DNA of 64,000 bases, from the NCBI RefSeq assembly GCF_028009165.1, contig NC_079244.1, positions 2,170,001 through 2,234,000 on the forward strand. Reading direction: 5' to 3'. Below are positions 10,992 through 20,596 of this stretch, in pieces (position 1 is the stretch's first letter; each line of letters begins with the position of its first letter). The position numbers and the translations under genes were made by a program. The notes below the pieces were generated by a model. That model had not been told where the DNA came from, searched no databases, and worked only from the letters and a program-made list of their open reading frames with translations. The stretch is from Akanthomyces muscarius. Lineage: Eukaryota; Ascomycota; Sordariomycetes; Hypocreales; Cordycipitaceae.

Positions 10992-11659
10992 GATAGTGGA
11001 CATGAATATGGATTGATAGTTGAGCAGATCTTGGCATTCTCTGGCGTTGATGACATTATGTCATGGAGCAAGATACTTGAATGTTATGGAGTATCATAAT
11101 GAAGGAAATCGGCATCATCACGGATCGCATATGTTTCGAGCAGACCACTTTAGCGTGCTCCGTACTTGTCCAGGGCATTTGGCATGTAGAACAAGATGCT
11201 CGCGCAGGCCGCTTCGGGCCCGAGCTGGCCTTTGTCGGGTATTGTCTGCCTACTCACTCTTCAAAAACGCGAGACAATTCCATTTGAGTACTCGAGTTCA
11301 GGCTCCTCACCCCACATAGTATCGCCAACTTCCCCGTCAGCGTCCGTGGCGTTGACAGGGAAGTTCGCCCGCCCTACCCAAAGCGGTAAGCGCTGCGAAC
11401 ATCCCTGTCGAAGCTAGTGATGGCCTCACTTGAGAACGTCAGCAAGGCTACATCTACGTTCGGATAGAATGGGCCAAGGTCGCGTCTTTTTCCAAGTATA
11501 AGTATCCTGGGACTTCCAATGTATCTAGTCCCTTTTCCAATTCATGAAGTAGATTATCCCTTCTCCCAACAAGTCTCACACAACTACTATACAACTCACT
11601 CACATCTACGCACACCACTTACACCACTTACACCACTTACACCTCTCACATCATCCACC
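10992..11659 (+). promoter_or_regulatory. Promoter and leader of the cupin gene
   Basis: A 668-bp stretch between tandem genes. A possible TATA-like element (AAGTATAAGTATCC) lies near 11495-11508. The leader just before the start codon is CA-rich and contains three perfect copies of a nine-base unit. No other gene is seen. Confidence 0.4.
11614..11640 (+). repeat. Three 9-bp tandem repeats in the cupin leader
   Basis: ACCACTTAC occurs three times head to tail, ending 19 bases before the cupin ATG. It lies in the probable 5' untranslated region and is free of G, so it should be unstructured. Confidence 0.85.
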
Positions 11660-12190
11660 ATGTCCTCCACAACCACCAGCCCCAAGCCTCTGCCCAACCC
11701 TCGCCTCGTTCGCAACGGCTACGACGCCGACGGCCTCTCCGTCTTCACCCACGACGCCGCCCTGCCCACCTACACGCCCTTTGGCCCGCAGGGCAGCGCC
11801 TTTGCCATCTTTGACCGGCGCGACGCCGTGCCCGCCAACAACCTCGACCCGATCCCCTCCTTCGGCGAGGCGCTCCCGCGCTGCGCGCCCGGCGGCGTGC
11901 TCTTCTGCATCACCGACATCAAGCCCCAGGCGCGCGTGCCCATGCACCGCACCCTGAGCCTCGACTACTTTTGCGTCCTGGCCGGCGAGGTCGTCCTGGT
12001 GCTCGACAGCGGCGAGGAAAAGACGCTGCGGGCGGGCGACTTTGTGGTGCAGCAGGGCGCCAACCACTCGTGGTTCAACGCGTCCGAGGAGGTGTGCCGG
12101 ATTCTGTGCTCGGTGGTGGGTGCGGAAAAGGTGCAGCTGGCGGATGGTCGTGTGTTTGAGGAGACGGCCTTCAAGGGCTTGCCAAAATAG
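11660..12190 (+). CDS. Single-domain cupin protein
   Basis: A 176-residue intronless protein from the ATG at 11660 (MSSTTTSPKPLPNPRLVRNG...). Residues about 75-165 form one RmlC-type cupin barrel. The first cupin motif is degenerate: it has a single His (VPMHRTLSLDYFCVLAGE) where the family usually has H-x-H and a Glu. The second motif is intact in form (AGDFVVQQGANHSWFN), with one His. Two of the usual four metal ligands therefore appear missing, so a metal-dependent oxygenase role is doubtful; a small-molecule isomerase, dehydratase or binding role is possible. There is no signal peptide. The gene ends 83 bp from the convergent end of the Zn2Cys6 regulator, so the two could be functionally linked, but that is only positional. 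Confidence 0.8.
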   Translation: MSSTTTSPKPLPNPRLVRNGYDADGLSVFTHDAALPTYTPFGPQGSAFAIFDRRDAVPANNLDPIPSFGEALPRCAPGGVLFCITDIKPQARVPMHRTLSLDYFCVLAGEVVLVLDSGEEKTLRAGDFVVQQGANHSWFNASEEVCRILCSVVGAEKVQLADGRVFEETAFKGLPK

Positions 12191-12273
12191 AAACACTGCA
12201 TTTGAGAACCAAAAGACTCTCGGCTAGTTGGGTATACGAGTGGAAGTAATGAGCGATAGATTTTTCAGGCATA

Positions 12274-14114
12274 TCAAATAATGGACAGTTCCCCAAGATT
12301 CTTCTTCATGCCCGTGCAGTCGCGTATCCTCGCAAATATGACACTACCAGCGTGCTTCTGCGCCTCGCTTGTCGCCGCCTCCTTTCCCTTGAGGATCTTG
12401 ATCGGCCACAGCAGCAAATATGCGCCTATCGCCCGGCAGCCGGGCAGCCTGTCCGGTTCCGCCGGACGTCCATTGGCGTCCACGTCACCAAATGCTTGCG
12501 GCACTGTGCCGAGTACCTCGTCCGCCAGTATCTGCACAGTCGACACCGACACTTCCATCTGCATGCGAAGCTCCAGCGCTAGCGACAACTCATCCAGATA
12601 GCCCGACGACGGCTGCGCCGCCTCCATGCTGGATACAGTCTCGCCCAGGCACTGCAGCAGCTGCCCGTGAAGAATCATGCGCGCCGCGCGGTGGTAGTTC
12701 CACTCGTACGCCATCCAAATGTCGCGGTGTAGCTGCAGCGTGTCCGGCAGCACACGGTACAGCTCCTGGGGTAGGCGCAAGTCGACGCTTTTTGCGACTG
12801 TCGAAAAGGACCACTCGGGCGTCTGCCGCCACAGCGTCGCCTCTTTGTCCAGCTGCTGCATCTCGAGCACAAGCTGCAGAATCTCGGCGTTGGACGGTGC
12901 GTCGCGGTCGCTGATGCGAGTCAGAAGCTGCCTCGCCCGGTGGCAGAGAGCGGAGATGCTCTGCCCGTCTCTTTCGAGGCGGCCCATGCCGTCGCTCCCG
13001 CCAAAGGTATCCAGCCAGGCTCTGGCTTCTGGCAGAGGCGGCATCTTCTTCGCCAGCTGTTGTTTTTGCTTTAGACAGGTGTTAGTCGATAGTCATACAT
13101 CATTCATACAGCCTGCACGGCGACTTACCACACGGTGGTGAGCAAGCCGAAATAGACCCCAGCTTCTTGCATCGTGGAACTGGCCCTGACCTCGCAGCCG
13201 CAGAATGTGAGCCATTCCCTGTGCGTGAGATTGGTCATCTACGTAGTCTGGCATGAACAGAGTCTTTAAAGAAAAGTATGATTAGTCCCATGTAACAGCA
13301 GAAAAAAATGGAGAGAATCAGAGGAGCGCACCTCGAATATGTCCAGCACAACAACTGTCATGAGATCGTAATCGTCCGGGACTTTCCCCTTCTCCGATAA
13401 AGACTCTCTGAGAGCCGTCAGCGCTTCTCCGTAACAGTCAAATGCTGCGCCGGCCGCTTCGGGAGTTGACTCTTCAAGCCGCGACAGGTCCGCAAGTGCC
13501 GTGGCCTTGACGGCCCAACGCAGCGCTTGCCGTCCCTCGACGTTGACTTCCTTGAACAAGCAGGGAAGATGCTCCAGGAACCCTGGTGTCGAGGCATCAC
13601 TGCATGGGTACAAAACGTAGCGGTCAAAAAAATGTGCCACGGCGACATCTGTTGCGATGCCACAGTCTTTGAGCCCGGGTCCCGCCGATCTCTCTGCGGT
13701 CCAGGGGAGGGCTTCGCTATCAAGATAATGCGATGAAGTGGTAGATGGGGATGTAGTGTAACGTGATGGCGATAGACTTCGTGTGCGTCCACGGTGACTG
13801 GACGCCGACGATCGCGATGCTGACGACGGCGTTGACGCCCAAGTCAAGCTTGCCGTATCCGCCAACTGGACGGCGGCCTGGTTTCTTTTGACAATCTTTT
13901 CCGTTTCGTTTTCAAAGAGCAAGTCATTTTCGTCCCTGTAGCCCACGCAGCGCTCATTGCGCGTCACGCATCTCATGCACGATGGCCGGGCTCGGTCACA
14001 CTAGTTGCTCTTGGGTTAACAACTCCCGGGTAGCCCGGTGCAGAAGAATCGACGGGACCGTACCTTGACTCTTCGCTGTCGACATCTCAGACAGCCTCTA
14101 CTACGATGCGACAT
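12274..14114 (-). CDS. Zn(II)2Cys6 fungal transcription factor
   Basis: Four exons: 14064-14114, 13332-14000, 13129-13263 and 12274-13068, all joined in phase 0, give 549 residues. The start MSHRSRGCLRCRQRRVK sits in a 51-bp first exon too short to stand out as a frame. Splicing to the second exon completes a C-x2-C-x6-C-x6-C-x2-C-x6-C binuclear zinc cluster (Cys 8, 11, 18, 25, 28, 35), followed by the common GYRDE-type segment. The remainder is the fungal-specific transcription factor region (for example TLFMPDYVDDQSHAQG and GQFHDARSWGLFRLAHHR). Such proteins bind CGG half-sites and control metabolism or development; the target is unknown. The intron between codons 17 and 18 splits the zinc cluster. 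Confidence 0.88.
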
Positions 14115-14450
14115 TACTTGGTGCTTATGCGGTGATGATGCGCCGAGCTTGAGTTGGGCGGTTCAAGCCACCGGCAGAACGGTGAATAATAAGCACGGCA
14201 GTTATGAGCCACACGCTAGCCTGGTCCGCCTCGTAACGTCGGTTTAAACTTCAAAAGGCACTCCAGTAGGAAAGGCAATTTCACTAAACTCAATTGATAT
14301 CATATCCATGCCCTGACCAGGTTCGCCCTATCATCTTACAAATTTGAACAAAACGCCCCTGTACCCGCTGAAATCAAATCGCAAATCCTAAAACCGAAGC
14401 CCCCGTTCCGTAACTAGTTATTATGAATACAAAAAGTCCGTCGATGAATA
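14115..14450. other. Intergenic 336 bp
   Basis: Lies between the start of the regulator gene and the end of the Sas3-type gene, both on the minus strand. It therefore serves as regulator promoter and Sas3 3' end. A/T-rich near 14270-14430. No gene seen. Confidence 0.4.
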
Positions 14451-17400
14451 CTATTCTTCTTCGCCAGAGGCGTCGACATCCCCTTCTTCTTGAGCTTCTG
14501 GTTCTTCGTCTTCTTCCTCTCCGGCGTCGTCTTCCTCTTCTGCGTCTTCCGCGTCTTCCGCGTCTTCTTCGTCTTCTGCGTCTTCTGCATCTTCTGCATC
14601 TTCTGCATCTTCTGCCTCTGCCTCCGCTTCCTCCGCATCATCGTGCCCGTCACTTTCTTCGTCGTCGTTCTGTTCTTCTTCGTCGTCTTCTTCTTCTTCT
14701 TCTTCTTCTTCGTCATCCTCTTCCTCTTCTTCCTCCTCGTCGTTCTCTAATTCTTCTTCCTCATCCTCTTGCTCGGCGCCAGACTCTTCGGCAGACTCCT
14801 CGTCGTCCTCTGCGGCGACGCTTCCCCTACCCGACCCAAGCAGCTGAACTTGTACCTCATCCTGAGCAGGCTCCTCTTCCATGTTCACATTGACAGCCTC
14901 GCCATCGACTTGGGCATCTGCGTCACCTTGCCAGCCAGGCGGCATTCCAGGCCCACTGTCTGCGTTACCATAGTCAGACTTCTTAGTGCCCTTAGGAAAT
15001 CGCCCAGGGCCACGGCCTGTGCCGCCACTTTTCCGTCGAGAAGAGCTGCTCCGCGCACGACTCAGTGGTGGACGGCCACGTTTTCGAGGAACGCCATTGT
15101 TGGTCGATGAGCGGCGCCGATTACGGTCTCGGCGGTTTCCGCCAACGGCAGGGAAGACTTCGAATCGAGTGGCCGGGACATCCTTGTAGGCAGCATCCCA
15201 CGTCTCCGTGCTTTCCTCATTAGCGTCCTTCATCACCTCATCCTCAGACTTGATGGCCTTCTCTTCCGGATCATCTTTTTCGACGGATGTCGTTGGTCCC
15301 GAGGCGATTTCGGCTTCGTCACCATGAGAATCGGCCTTGTTCCCATTCGTCTGCTCCAATTTCTCCGTATTGACTCCGTTCGACCCTTCTAACAATTTGG
15401 CTTCGTCTTCCTCACGAGGCGCGATAGCGTTGATGGGAGGTCCAAATTCGAAATTAACGGCATTGGATCTACCCATCACGTATGGAGTCCAAACCAAGGC
15501 CTCGGGTTTAAGCCTGACGTAGCCTTTGGAGTCCCATTTCGCCCAATAATTGCGACAGTACTCCAAGTCTATTCGGAACGCGTAGAGCCTTGTCTCAGGG
15601 TCACGCACAAGAGCTCTGAGACCTTCGAGGGCCGAAATAACATCGTCGGGCGTCATTCCAGTGTCATCCGACATTTTTTTTATGCTCAATCCATCCGTCT
15701 TGAACTCCCCAGATTCAACAATGTCCAGGAAATAACGGCAAAGTCGCAGTCGCCAGTAGTTTCGATATGACACCAAGCCCATGTCAGAGAGCGGTTTTTC
15801 CGGCGATCCGGTCTTCTTCTCTACTCGCGTGAGAAGGTAGGAGAAGTCAATGAGCAAATTGCCGTAGCCTTTGCGTTGGTGTATCGGAAGCGTCAGAATA
15901 CACGAGACATTGTTCTGGCTGCTTGCCCGCTTCTCCTTCGAGAAGTAGCCGACAAAGTGATATCCGCAGTCGTCGTACTCGCACAAGACGTAAAATAGGA
16001 AAGGCTCCACGTCATAGTATAGTGTCTTGGAGCCCAGAAATAGCTTGGCGAGAAGGCAGAGGTTTTGGCAGTAAACCGGGTGTTTGCGGCCGTCCACTTC
16101 GAATACCGAGATGGAGTCGTTTCTATAAATCTCGTCGCCAGGCGGGTGTTTGGTACCACATTTCAGCTTATGCCTCCAAGCGACATAGTCCGAGTTCATG
16201 TACTTGAGACAGAACTCGCATATGTAGAGGACGCGGTTTCTGCTATACTCTGCAGGATATGGTGCCGCATACCAAGTTTCAATCTCCCACCCGCCAAACT
16301 CGATGCATTCAATTTGACTCGCGTGCTCACTGTTTTTCTTGTGACGTCGAACAGGCATATCTTGTTCGGCTTGCATAGCGAGCACACGGGCCCGCCACTC
16401 ATCTTCGGCTTGTTGCTTGGCTTTGTCAAATCGTTTGCGGTCGTCAGGTGTAGGAAAGGTCTTGGATGTATCTGCTTCCGCCTCGGTCAATATACCACCG
16501 TACGGTTTACCCTTTGCCTCGTCTGTTTCTTTGTCGAAAAATGAATAAAAAGGCTGAGAGTAAACATCAGAGCTGAACGGTGTTGGCATAGCAGATATCG
16601 GTACGTCGAACCCAGCCGAAGAGGGTTGCTGTGTAATCGGTCGCGGCGTTCGGACAGTGCTCGTGCGCTTCCGGTCCCGCCGCCGTCGAGACAAAAATTC
16701 TTTTAGGTTGCCAGGTCGGACATGGAACTTGAGAATCAAAGAGTGCCGTGATTGCTTCTCAACTGTAACGAGAGGTTGTCGAGTGCTCTTTTGCCTTGCG
16801 GCGCGATTCCTTGTGGGCTCATTGCCATCTGCCGTATCTTGTGTCGAGTTGGCCTCGACAGAGAAGTTTCGTCGGCGCTTCCGAACTGTGATCACGTCGT
16901 CTTCATCCCCGTCTTGTAGGGGCGAAGATTTTCTCTTGCGTCCTGCGCGAGAGACGGTGCCTGTACCACCGCTTGCTTGGGATGCCTTTGTATCCGAGGC
17001 AGCAGTGCTTGCAGCGTCGGCATCGTCTTCCTCATCGGATGATTTATCGATACACTCGGGGCATTTCCAGTTTTGAGCGTTGTTCTCCTCCGTCATTGCT
17101 GCTGCGTGCCGAGCACATTGCTGGTGAGCATGGTCGCCACACCTTTTGCACGATAAATATGCTTCAAAGTCTTCGCTTGGGTCGTGCTCCTCATCTTGTT
17201 TGCAGAATGTACAAACATTGCTGAGATTAGCGACGGACTCGTCTTCTTCGTCCCTTTCATCGACTTCTTCCTCCCAACCGGTTGCCTCTTCGTCTTCCCC
17301 GGCCTCGCTCTCGTGCGTTGAAGCTTCGCTTTCACGCTCCTCGTCCGATTCGGGTCGTATCTTGACGAGATCGACGCCATCATCATTAGAATCCTCCTCC

Positions 17401-17690
17401 TCCTCCTCCTCCTCCTCCTCGTCGCTAGGGGGCTTTGCGCTGGCAACTATGGATCGGTGTCCTGGGTTTATTTGTTGCTGAAGAAGGTCGTGGTCCTCTT
17501 CTCCTTCGGCGTCCTCGTCTCCCTCTTCGATTTCCTCCCCAGAGGCATCGCGATCGCTCATCTCTTCGTCGTCATTATGTGAGGTCGCATTTGCTGCCCC
17601 AGGCCCAGACGGAGAGGAATCGTATGCTCCATCTTCTGAAATCATGACGCTTTGCTGAAGCTGCTCTTCCATATCTTGGGCGCTCGCCAT
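14451..17690 (-). CDS. sas3: MYST histone acetyltransferase with PHD finger (Sas3-type)
   Basis: An intronless protein of 1,079 residues. An acidic N-terminus (1-155) precedes a PHD finger near residues 158-215 (CTFCKQDEE, CKRCGDHAHQQC, WKCPECI). The MYST C2HC zinc finger is near residue 490 (YICEFCLKYMNSDYVAWRHKLKC). The acetyl-CoA loop is near 600 (QRKGYGNLLIDFSYLL), with the conserved catalytic-region Cys (NNVSCILTLP) and Glu (GSPEKPLSDMGL). A basic, RGR-rich patch around residues 855-900 precedes a tail of more than 110 residues that is nearly all Asp, Glu and Ala. PHD plus MYST plus acidic tail matches yeast Sas3 and animal MOZ, the catalytic subunit of NuA3-type complexes that acetylate histone H3 Lys14. 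The gene shares a 643-bp divergent promoter with the complex I subunit. Confidence 0.92.
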   Translation of the reverse strand: MASAQDMEEQLQQSVMISEDGAYDSSPSGPGAANATSHNDDEEMSDRDASGEEIEEGDEDAEGEEDHDLLQQQINPGHRSIVASAKPPSDEEEEEEEEEDSNDDGVDLVKIRPESDEERESEASTHESEAGEDEEATGWEEEVDERDEEDESVANLSNVCTFCKQDEEHDPSEDFEAYLSCKRCGDHAHQQCARHAAAMTEENNAQNWKCPECIDKSSDEEDDADAASTAASDTKASQASGGTGTVSRAGRKRKSSPLQDGDEDDVITVRKRRRNFSVEANSTQDTADGNEPTRNRAARQKSTRQPLVTVEKQSRHSLILKFHVRPGNLKEFLSRRRRDRKRTSTVRTPRPITQQPSSAGFDVPISAMPTPFSSDVYSQPFYSFFDKETDEAKGKPYGGILTEAEADTSKTFPTPDDRKRFDKAKQQAEDEWRARVLAMQAEQDMPVRRHKKNSEHASQIECIEFGGWEIETWYAAPYPAEYSRNRVLYICEFCLKYMNSDYVAWRHKLKCGTKHPPGDEIYRNDSISVFEVDGRKHPVYCQNLCLLAKLFLGSKTLYYDVEPFLFYVLCEYDDCGYHFVGYFSKEKRASSQNNVSCILTLPIHQRKGYGNLLIDFSYLLTRVEKKTGSPEKPLSDMGLVSYRNYWRLRLCRYFLDIVESGEFKTDGLSIKKMSDDTGMTPDDVISALEGLRALVRDPETRLYAFRIDLEYCRNYWAKWDSKGYVRLKPEALVWTPYVMGRSNAVNFEFGPPINAIAPREEDEAKLLEGSNGVNTEKLEQTNGNKADSHGDEAEIASGPTTSVEKDDPEEKAIKSEDEVMKDANEESTETWDAAYKDVPATRFEVFPAVGGNRRDRNRRRSSTNNGVPRKRGRPPLSRARSSSSRRKSGGTGRGPGRFPKGTKKSDYGNADSGPGMPPGWQGDADAQVDGEAVNVNMEEEPAQDEVQVQLLGSGRGSVAAEDDEESAEESGAEQEDEEEELENDEEEEEEEDDEEEEEEEEDDEEEQNDDEESDGHDDAEEAEAEAEDAEDAEDAEDAEDEEDAEDAEDAEEEDDAGEEEDEEPEAQEEGDVDASGEEE
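14460..14760. repeat. Low-complexity acidic-tail codon repeats in Sas3
   Basis: The 3' end of the Sas3-type coding region is a run of trinucleotide and 9-base repeats (TCTTCTGCA units at about 14574-14615, then GAA/GAT-type codons). On the coding strand it yields repeated E-D-A and E-E-D units. Such runs are prone to length change by slippage. Confidence 0.8.
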
Positions 17691-18333
17691 TCTGTTTTCG
17701 ACTGACAGGTTCTACTGACTATTCCAAATTATTCTGACGTGTGCATATCGGTCAATTCTGTGGCTTGCGACTGATTGTAGGACTGCGACAAGCTGCAGGC
17801 ATCGTGTCGTTGCGACGGCGCGATTCTCATCAAGGAGCGAATAGGGGTGTCTTTCGAATATCGGGTCAGTCTATGGCGCTTTGCGCAGTAGCAGGAAGCT
17901 TACCGTGCAGATGCAGCTTGCGCAAACCTTTTGTGCTAGAGAAAGTCGCAATTATATTCTGAGCAGACTGTCGCGTCTCCCAGATCTGCCACTGTCGCGG
18001 TTGGCGACGTACAGTGCGCGCGATTTGGCCCCTCGCCAACTAAGCCAGCAATTTCCGGCGTCAGGGACCGTGCGCGTCCCACACCACGCTAACTGTGCAG
18101 TCGCGCATTTCCTGTCCCTGGTATTGGGGCCTCAGGCATACACTGGAGCAAGCTACGCCAAGGCCGAATTGAGCCTTTGATCACGACGAATCGTCAAGCC
18201 CGGTCGCTCGACAGCAAAAACGCAGCCACGACATCGATTGGCTCTTTAGCCGCAGGGCAAATCTGTTAATCGACATCTGATACAACCGGCAACTACGCAT
18301 TGATTTACTCCGCGCCCACGACAAGCCGCAAAC
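17691..18333. promoter_or_regulatory. Divergent promoter of sas3 and the complex I MWFE gene
   Basis: A 643-bp stretch between two start codons on opposite strands. No TATA box or protein frame was recognised. It is moderately GC-rich. Confidence 0.45.
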
Positions 18334-18771
18334 ATGCCCGTCCCTTTCGAGACTTTCCTGCCCTACGCCATCATGGTTGTCGTATGTTGAGAGTATAGCT
18401 GCTGCGGACAGAGCGCCGGAAGCTAATGAGCTCTTCTAGATGTTTGGTGCCACGGGAACTGGCCTCGCTGCCATTCGTACGTGGCAGAATGATGGCAAGC
18501 GTCCTCGCTACTCCCTCGACCAGTGGGACAAGGTGAGCCTCGACTCTTTCGATAGGTCTTTACTCGCGCGACAAGCAACGCTGACGTATTCAACAGCAAA
18601 TGATGGAGCGTGACAACCGTCTTACAGGGAGACCACGTGGGCAGACAGACAAGCCCGAGGCTCCCTTCGGCTTCGAGTACTCTAATGGCTGGAAGGTAAG
18701 CTGGACCGACTGTTGTCCTAGACACTGAACGGGGAACTAACTATTCACAGCTCGAGAAGCGCTACAACTAG
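18334..18771 (+). CDS. NADH:ubiquinone oxidoreductase MWFE-type subunit (NDUFA1)
   Basis: Four very short exons, 18334-18381, 18440-18532, 18597-18695 and 18751-18771, all phase 0, encode 86 residues. The protein starts MPVPFETFLPYAIMVVMFG, with one membrane helix (about residues 10-28), followed by the conserved QMMERDNRLTGRPRGQTD block and a C-terminal GFEYSNGWKLEKRYN. The Met-Glu-Arg-Asp-x-Arg-x-(T/S)-G block is diagnostic of the MWFE subunit, a small accessory protein of the mitochondrial complex I membrane arm needed for assembly. The three introns are 58, 64 and 55 nt with GTATGT, GTGAGC and GTAAGC donors. Individual exons are too short to be noticed as open frames. Confidence 0.9.
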
Positions 18772-19002
18772 GCGAATCGACCGAGCAGAAGAACCGAATG
18801 GAAGTCAACGAACTGGGCGCAAAGGCAAACCCTGCAGCCACATGTACATAAAAAGCCTTGTCAGCCAGGGGCCATACTGGCAGTAATAGAAAAAAAGATG
18901 AAAACTAGAAAGCCTGCTCGCGACACAGCATATCAGCATATTCGTTTCTTTTTGTCTGGAAGTAGCCAGTGGAGGTCCGCGAACCCCGCATGGCGTTGTT
19001 AT

Positions 19003-20172
19003 TTATATTGCTATATCTGCTCTGTTTTTGTTCAGCCGCTCTACCAATGTGCATGCCTGACAAATTTCTTGACTCGACATGTAGCCGCAGCGAACACATC
19101 TGCCGAGCGTCTGCAGGGCCGGCGGCTCTCGTCTTTGACCTTTACGTTGCCTTGGTCGGACGGGCAGCTTGACAGCGGCCTCGTTGGGTTTTGACGTGAT
19201 CTCGGTCTCAAGTGCGGTATTGTCGCTCTGCTGCCCGAGACTAGCTTCCATCTGTGCCAGCTCGCCTCCAGAGGTTCGTGCATTCGCAGAACCACAGCCG
19301 CCAGCACCTTCCCCTTCGTCGCACGCACATGCTGCCTGGCCTTTGTCCGGGGTCAGGCGAGCAAGGTCCTCGCCGCTGCGAACGATGTCCAGAATAGCGC
19401 TGGGCCGGACTTTCTCAAGATTCTTGATTAAACTTCTCGCTGTTCCGCGGAAGGCCTCGGGACTGTAAATGCATTCGGTGCTGAAGTAGTCCAATTTTTT
19501 GTGATGTGCGTACAAGACGATTTCTTTTTCGTAGGCGTACTTGAGCGGTTTGCTTCTCTTGACGTCATTGGAGGAATTCCCCGTTACAATACTAGTGCTT
19601 CTTGACAGGCGCGACAGGTCTCCTCGAAGCAGGTTCATAAGAACTGTTTCGGCGATGTCGTCGGCGTTGTGGCCAGTGACGACATGCTTGATCTCTAGCA
19701 TTTTTGCGCCACGGTCGAGGGCTTGTCGTCTGAAAACACCACAGTAGGTGCAATTTCCCTTCTTCCCGATGGTCTCGACAACCTGGTCCATGGTCCAGCC
19801 ATATAGTGTGTCGTAGCCAACGATTTGTAGGGGCATCTCATACTGTACTGCATTGCGTTTGACAGTCTCGAGCGAGTCGTCTCTGTATCCCTTGATACCT
19901 TCGTCCACACTGAGTAGTACGAGGTCGAGTCCATAGTCGTGTCTTTCGTTGAGTGTCTTGAGCACCGAAGCTAGGACAGTTGAGTCCTTGCCGCCTGATG
20001 CACCGATGGCGATCTTTTCGCCTCGAAAGAATAGGTTGGATGAGATAATGGTGTGATGAACTTCGTCCTCAAACACTGCCAGGAAGCACTCCTTGCAAAG
20101 TTTGTGGTGGTTCTTGGGCCGCTTGACGACAGCCTTTTGTGAGTTGCACCTTACGCATAGTGAGGGCGGCAT
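19003..20172 (-). CDS. ncs6: Cytoplasmic tRNA 2-thiolation protein 1 (Ctu1/Ncs6)
   Basis: A 389-residue intronless protein from the ATG at 20172 ([12 protein letters not shown]...). It has the N-terminal zinc-binding cysteines (CVRCNSQ, LCKECF), a PP-loop ([17 protein letters not shown]) that binds and adenylates the substrate tRNA with ATP, the CTYCGVFRR active-site cysteine region, [14 protein letters not shown], and a C-terminal zinc ribbon ([17 protein letters not shown]). With Ctu2/Ncs2 and the ubiquitin-like Urm1 it thiolates U34 of Lys, Glu and Gln tRNAs. A low-complexity segment of about 80 residues (around [14 protein letters not shown]) is inserted before the final zinc ribbon. The gene is divergent from eL8 across 424 bp. 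Confidence 0.93.
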   Translation of the reverse strand: MPPSLCVRCNSQKAVVKRPKNHHKLCKECFLAVFEDEVHHTIISSNLFFRGEKIAIGASGGKDSTVLASVLKTLNERHDYGLDLVLLSVDEGIKGYRDDSLETVKRNAVQYEMPLQIVGYDTLYGWTMDQVVETIGKKGNCTYCGVFRRQALDRGAKMLEIKHVVTGHNADDIAETVLMNLLRGDLSRLSRSTSIVTGNSSNDVKRSKPLKYAYEKEIVLYAHHKKLDYFSTECIYSPEAFRGTARSLIKNLEKVRPSAILDIVRSGEDLARLTPDKGQAACACDEGEGAGGCGSANARTSGGELAQMEASLGQQSDNTALETEITSKPNEAAVKLPVRPRQRKGQRREPPALQTLGRCVRCGYMSSQEICQACTLVERLNKNRADIAI

Positions 20173-20403
20173 TATATGAGGTGATGCTGGGCAAGCAAAC
20201 GTATGAGATATCTTTATGGAAAGCTGTGCTCCTCCAACAAAAGCTGTCCGCAAGGTGATAAAAGCTGGGCCCCTCAGGTATCTTGGAATGTCCGGGGTAA
20301 GCTCGCGTCTTGAGAATGCAAGTCACAGGCAGATTCTTCTTGACTTGATAATCAACTTTTTTCGAGTATAGGGTAAGAGGCGTTGCGCCACGCGCATCAC
20401 GAG

Positions 20404-20413
20404 ATCACGTGAT
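20404..20413. promoter_or_regulatory. Palindromic E-box ATCACGTGAT
   Basis: A perfect 10-base palindrome matching the Cbf1-type site RTCACRTG on both strands. It lies 184 bp before the eL8 start and 232 bp before the ncs6 start. Cbf1 with Tbf1 is known to drive ribosomal-protein genes in Candida albicans; use here is inferred. Confidence 0.5.
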
Positions 20414-20488
20414 ACAGTCGACACCGCCACACACAAGCCACAGTAGAAGCGAACAGTAACCCACAAACTGTGGCACTGGCCCACCGAA

Positions 20489-20496
20489 AGCCCTAA
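20489..20496 (+). promoter_or_regulatory. AGCCCTAA (Tbf1-like) element
   Basis: Matches ARCCCTAA, the Tbf1/telomere-repeat-like site found in ribosomal-protein promoters of several ascomycetes. It is 100 bp before the eL8 start codon. Occupation by Tbf1 is inferred. Confidence 0.45.
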
Positions 20497-20596
20497 TTTT
20501 TCACCCACCAGTGCAATATCTCTTTCCTAGTCATTCTGAAGGCACTTCCAACTTTTGCTCAACCACACCCCAGAGCATCACCGCCCATCCGTCAAA

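Larger units (their letters stand above)
20173..20596. promoter_or_regulatory. Bidirectional promoter of ncs6 and eL8
   Basis: This 424-bp stretch separates two divergent translation-related genes. It contains a perfect palindromic E-box and, closer to eL8, an AGCCCTAA element. The last 100 bases before eL8 are pyrimidine- and C/A-rich, as in other fungal ribosomal-protein leaders. Confidence 0.6.

Noticed and set aside
10200..14114. A secondary-metabolite gene cluster around the SET, cupin and regulator genes
   Set aside because: No backbone synthase (PKS, NRPS, terpene cyclase) is near, and the neighbours are housekeeping genes.
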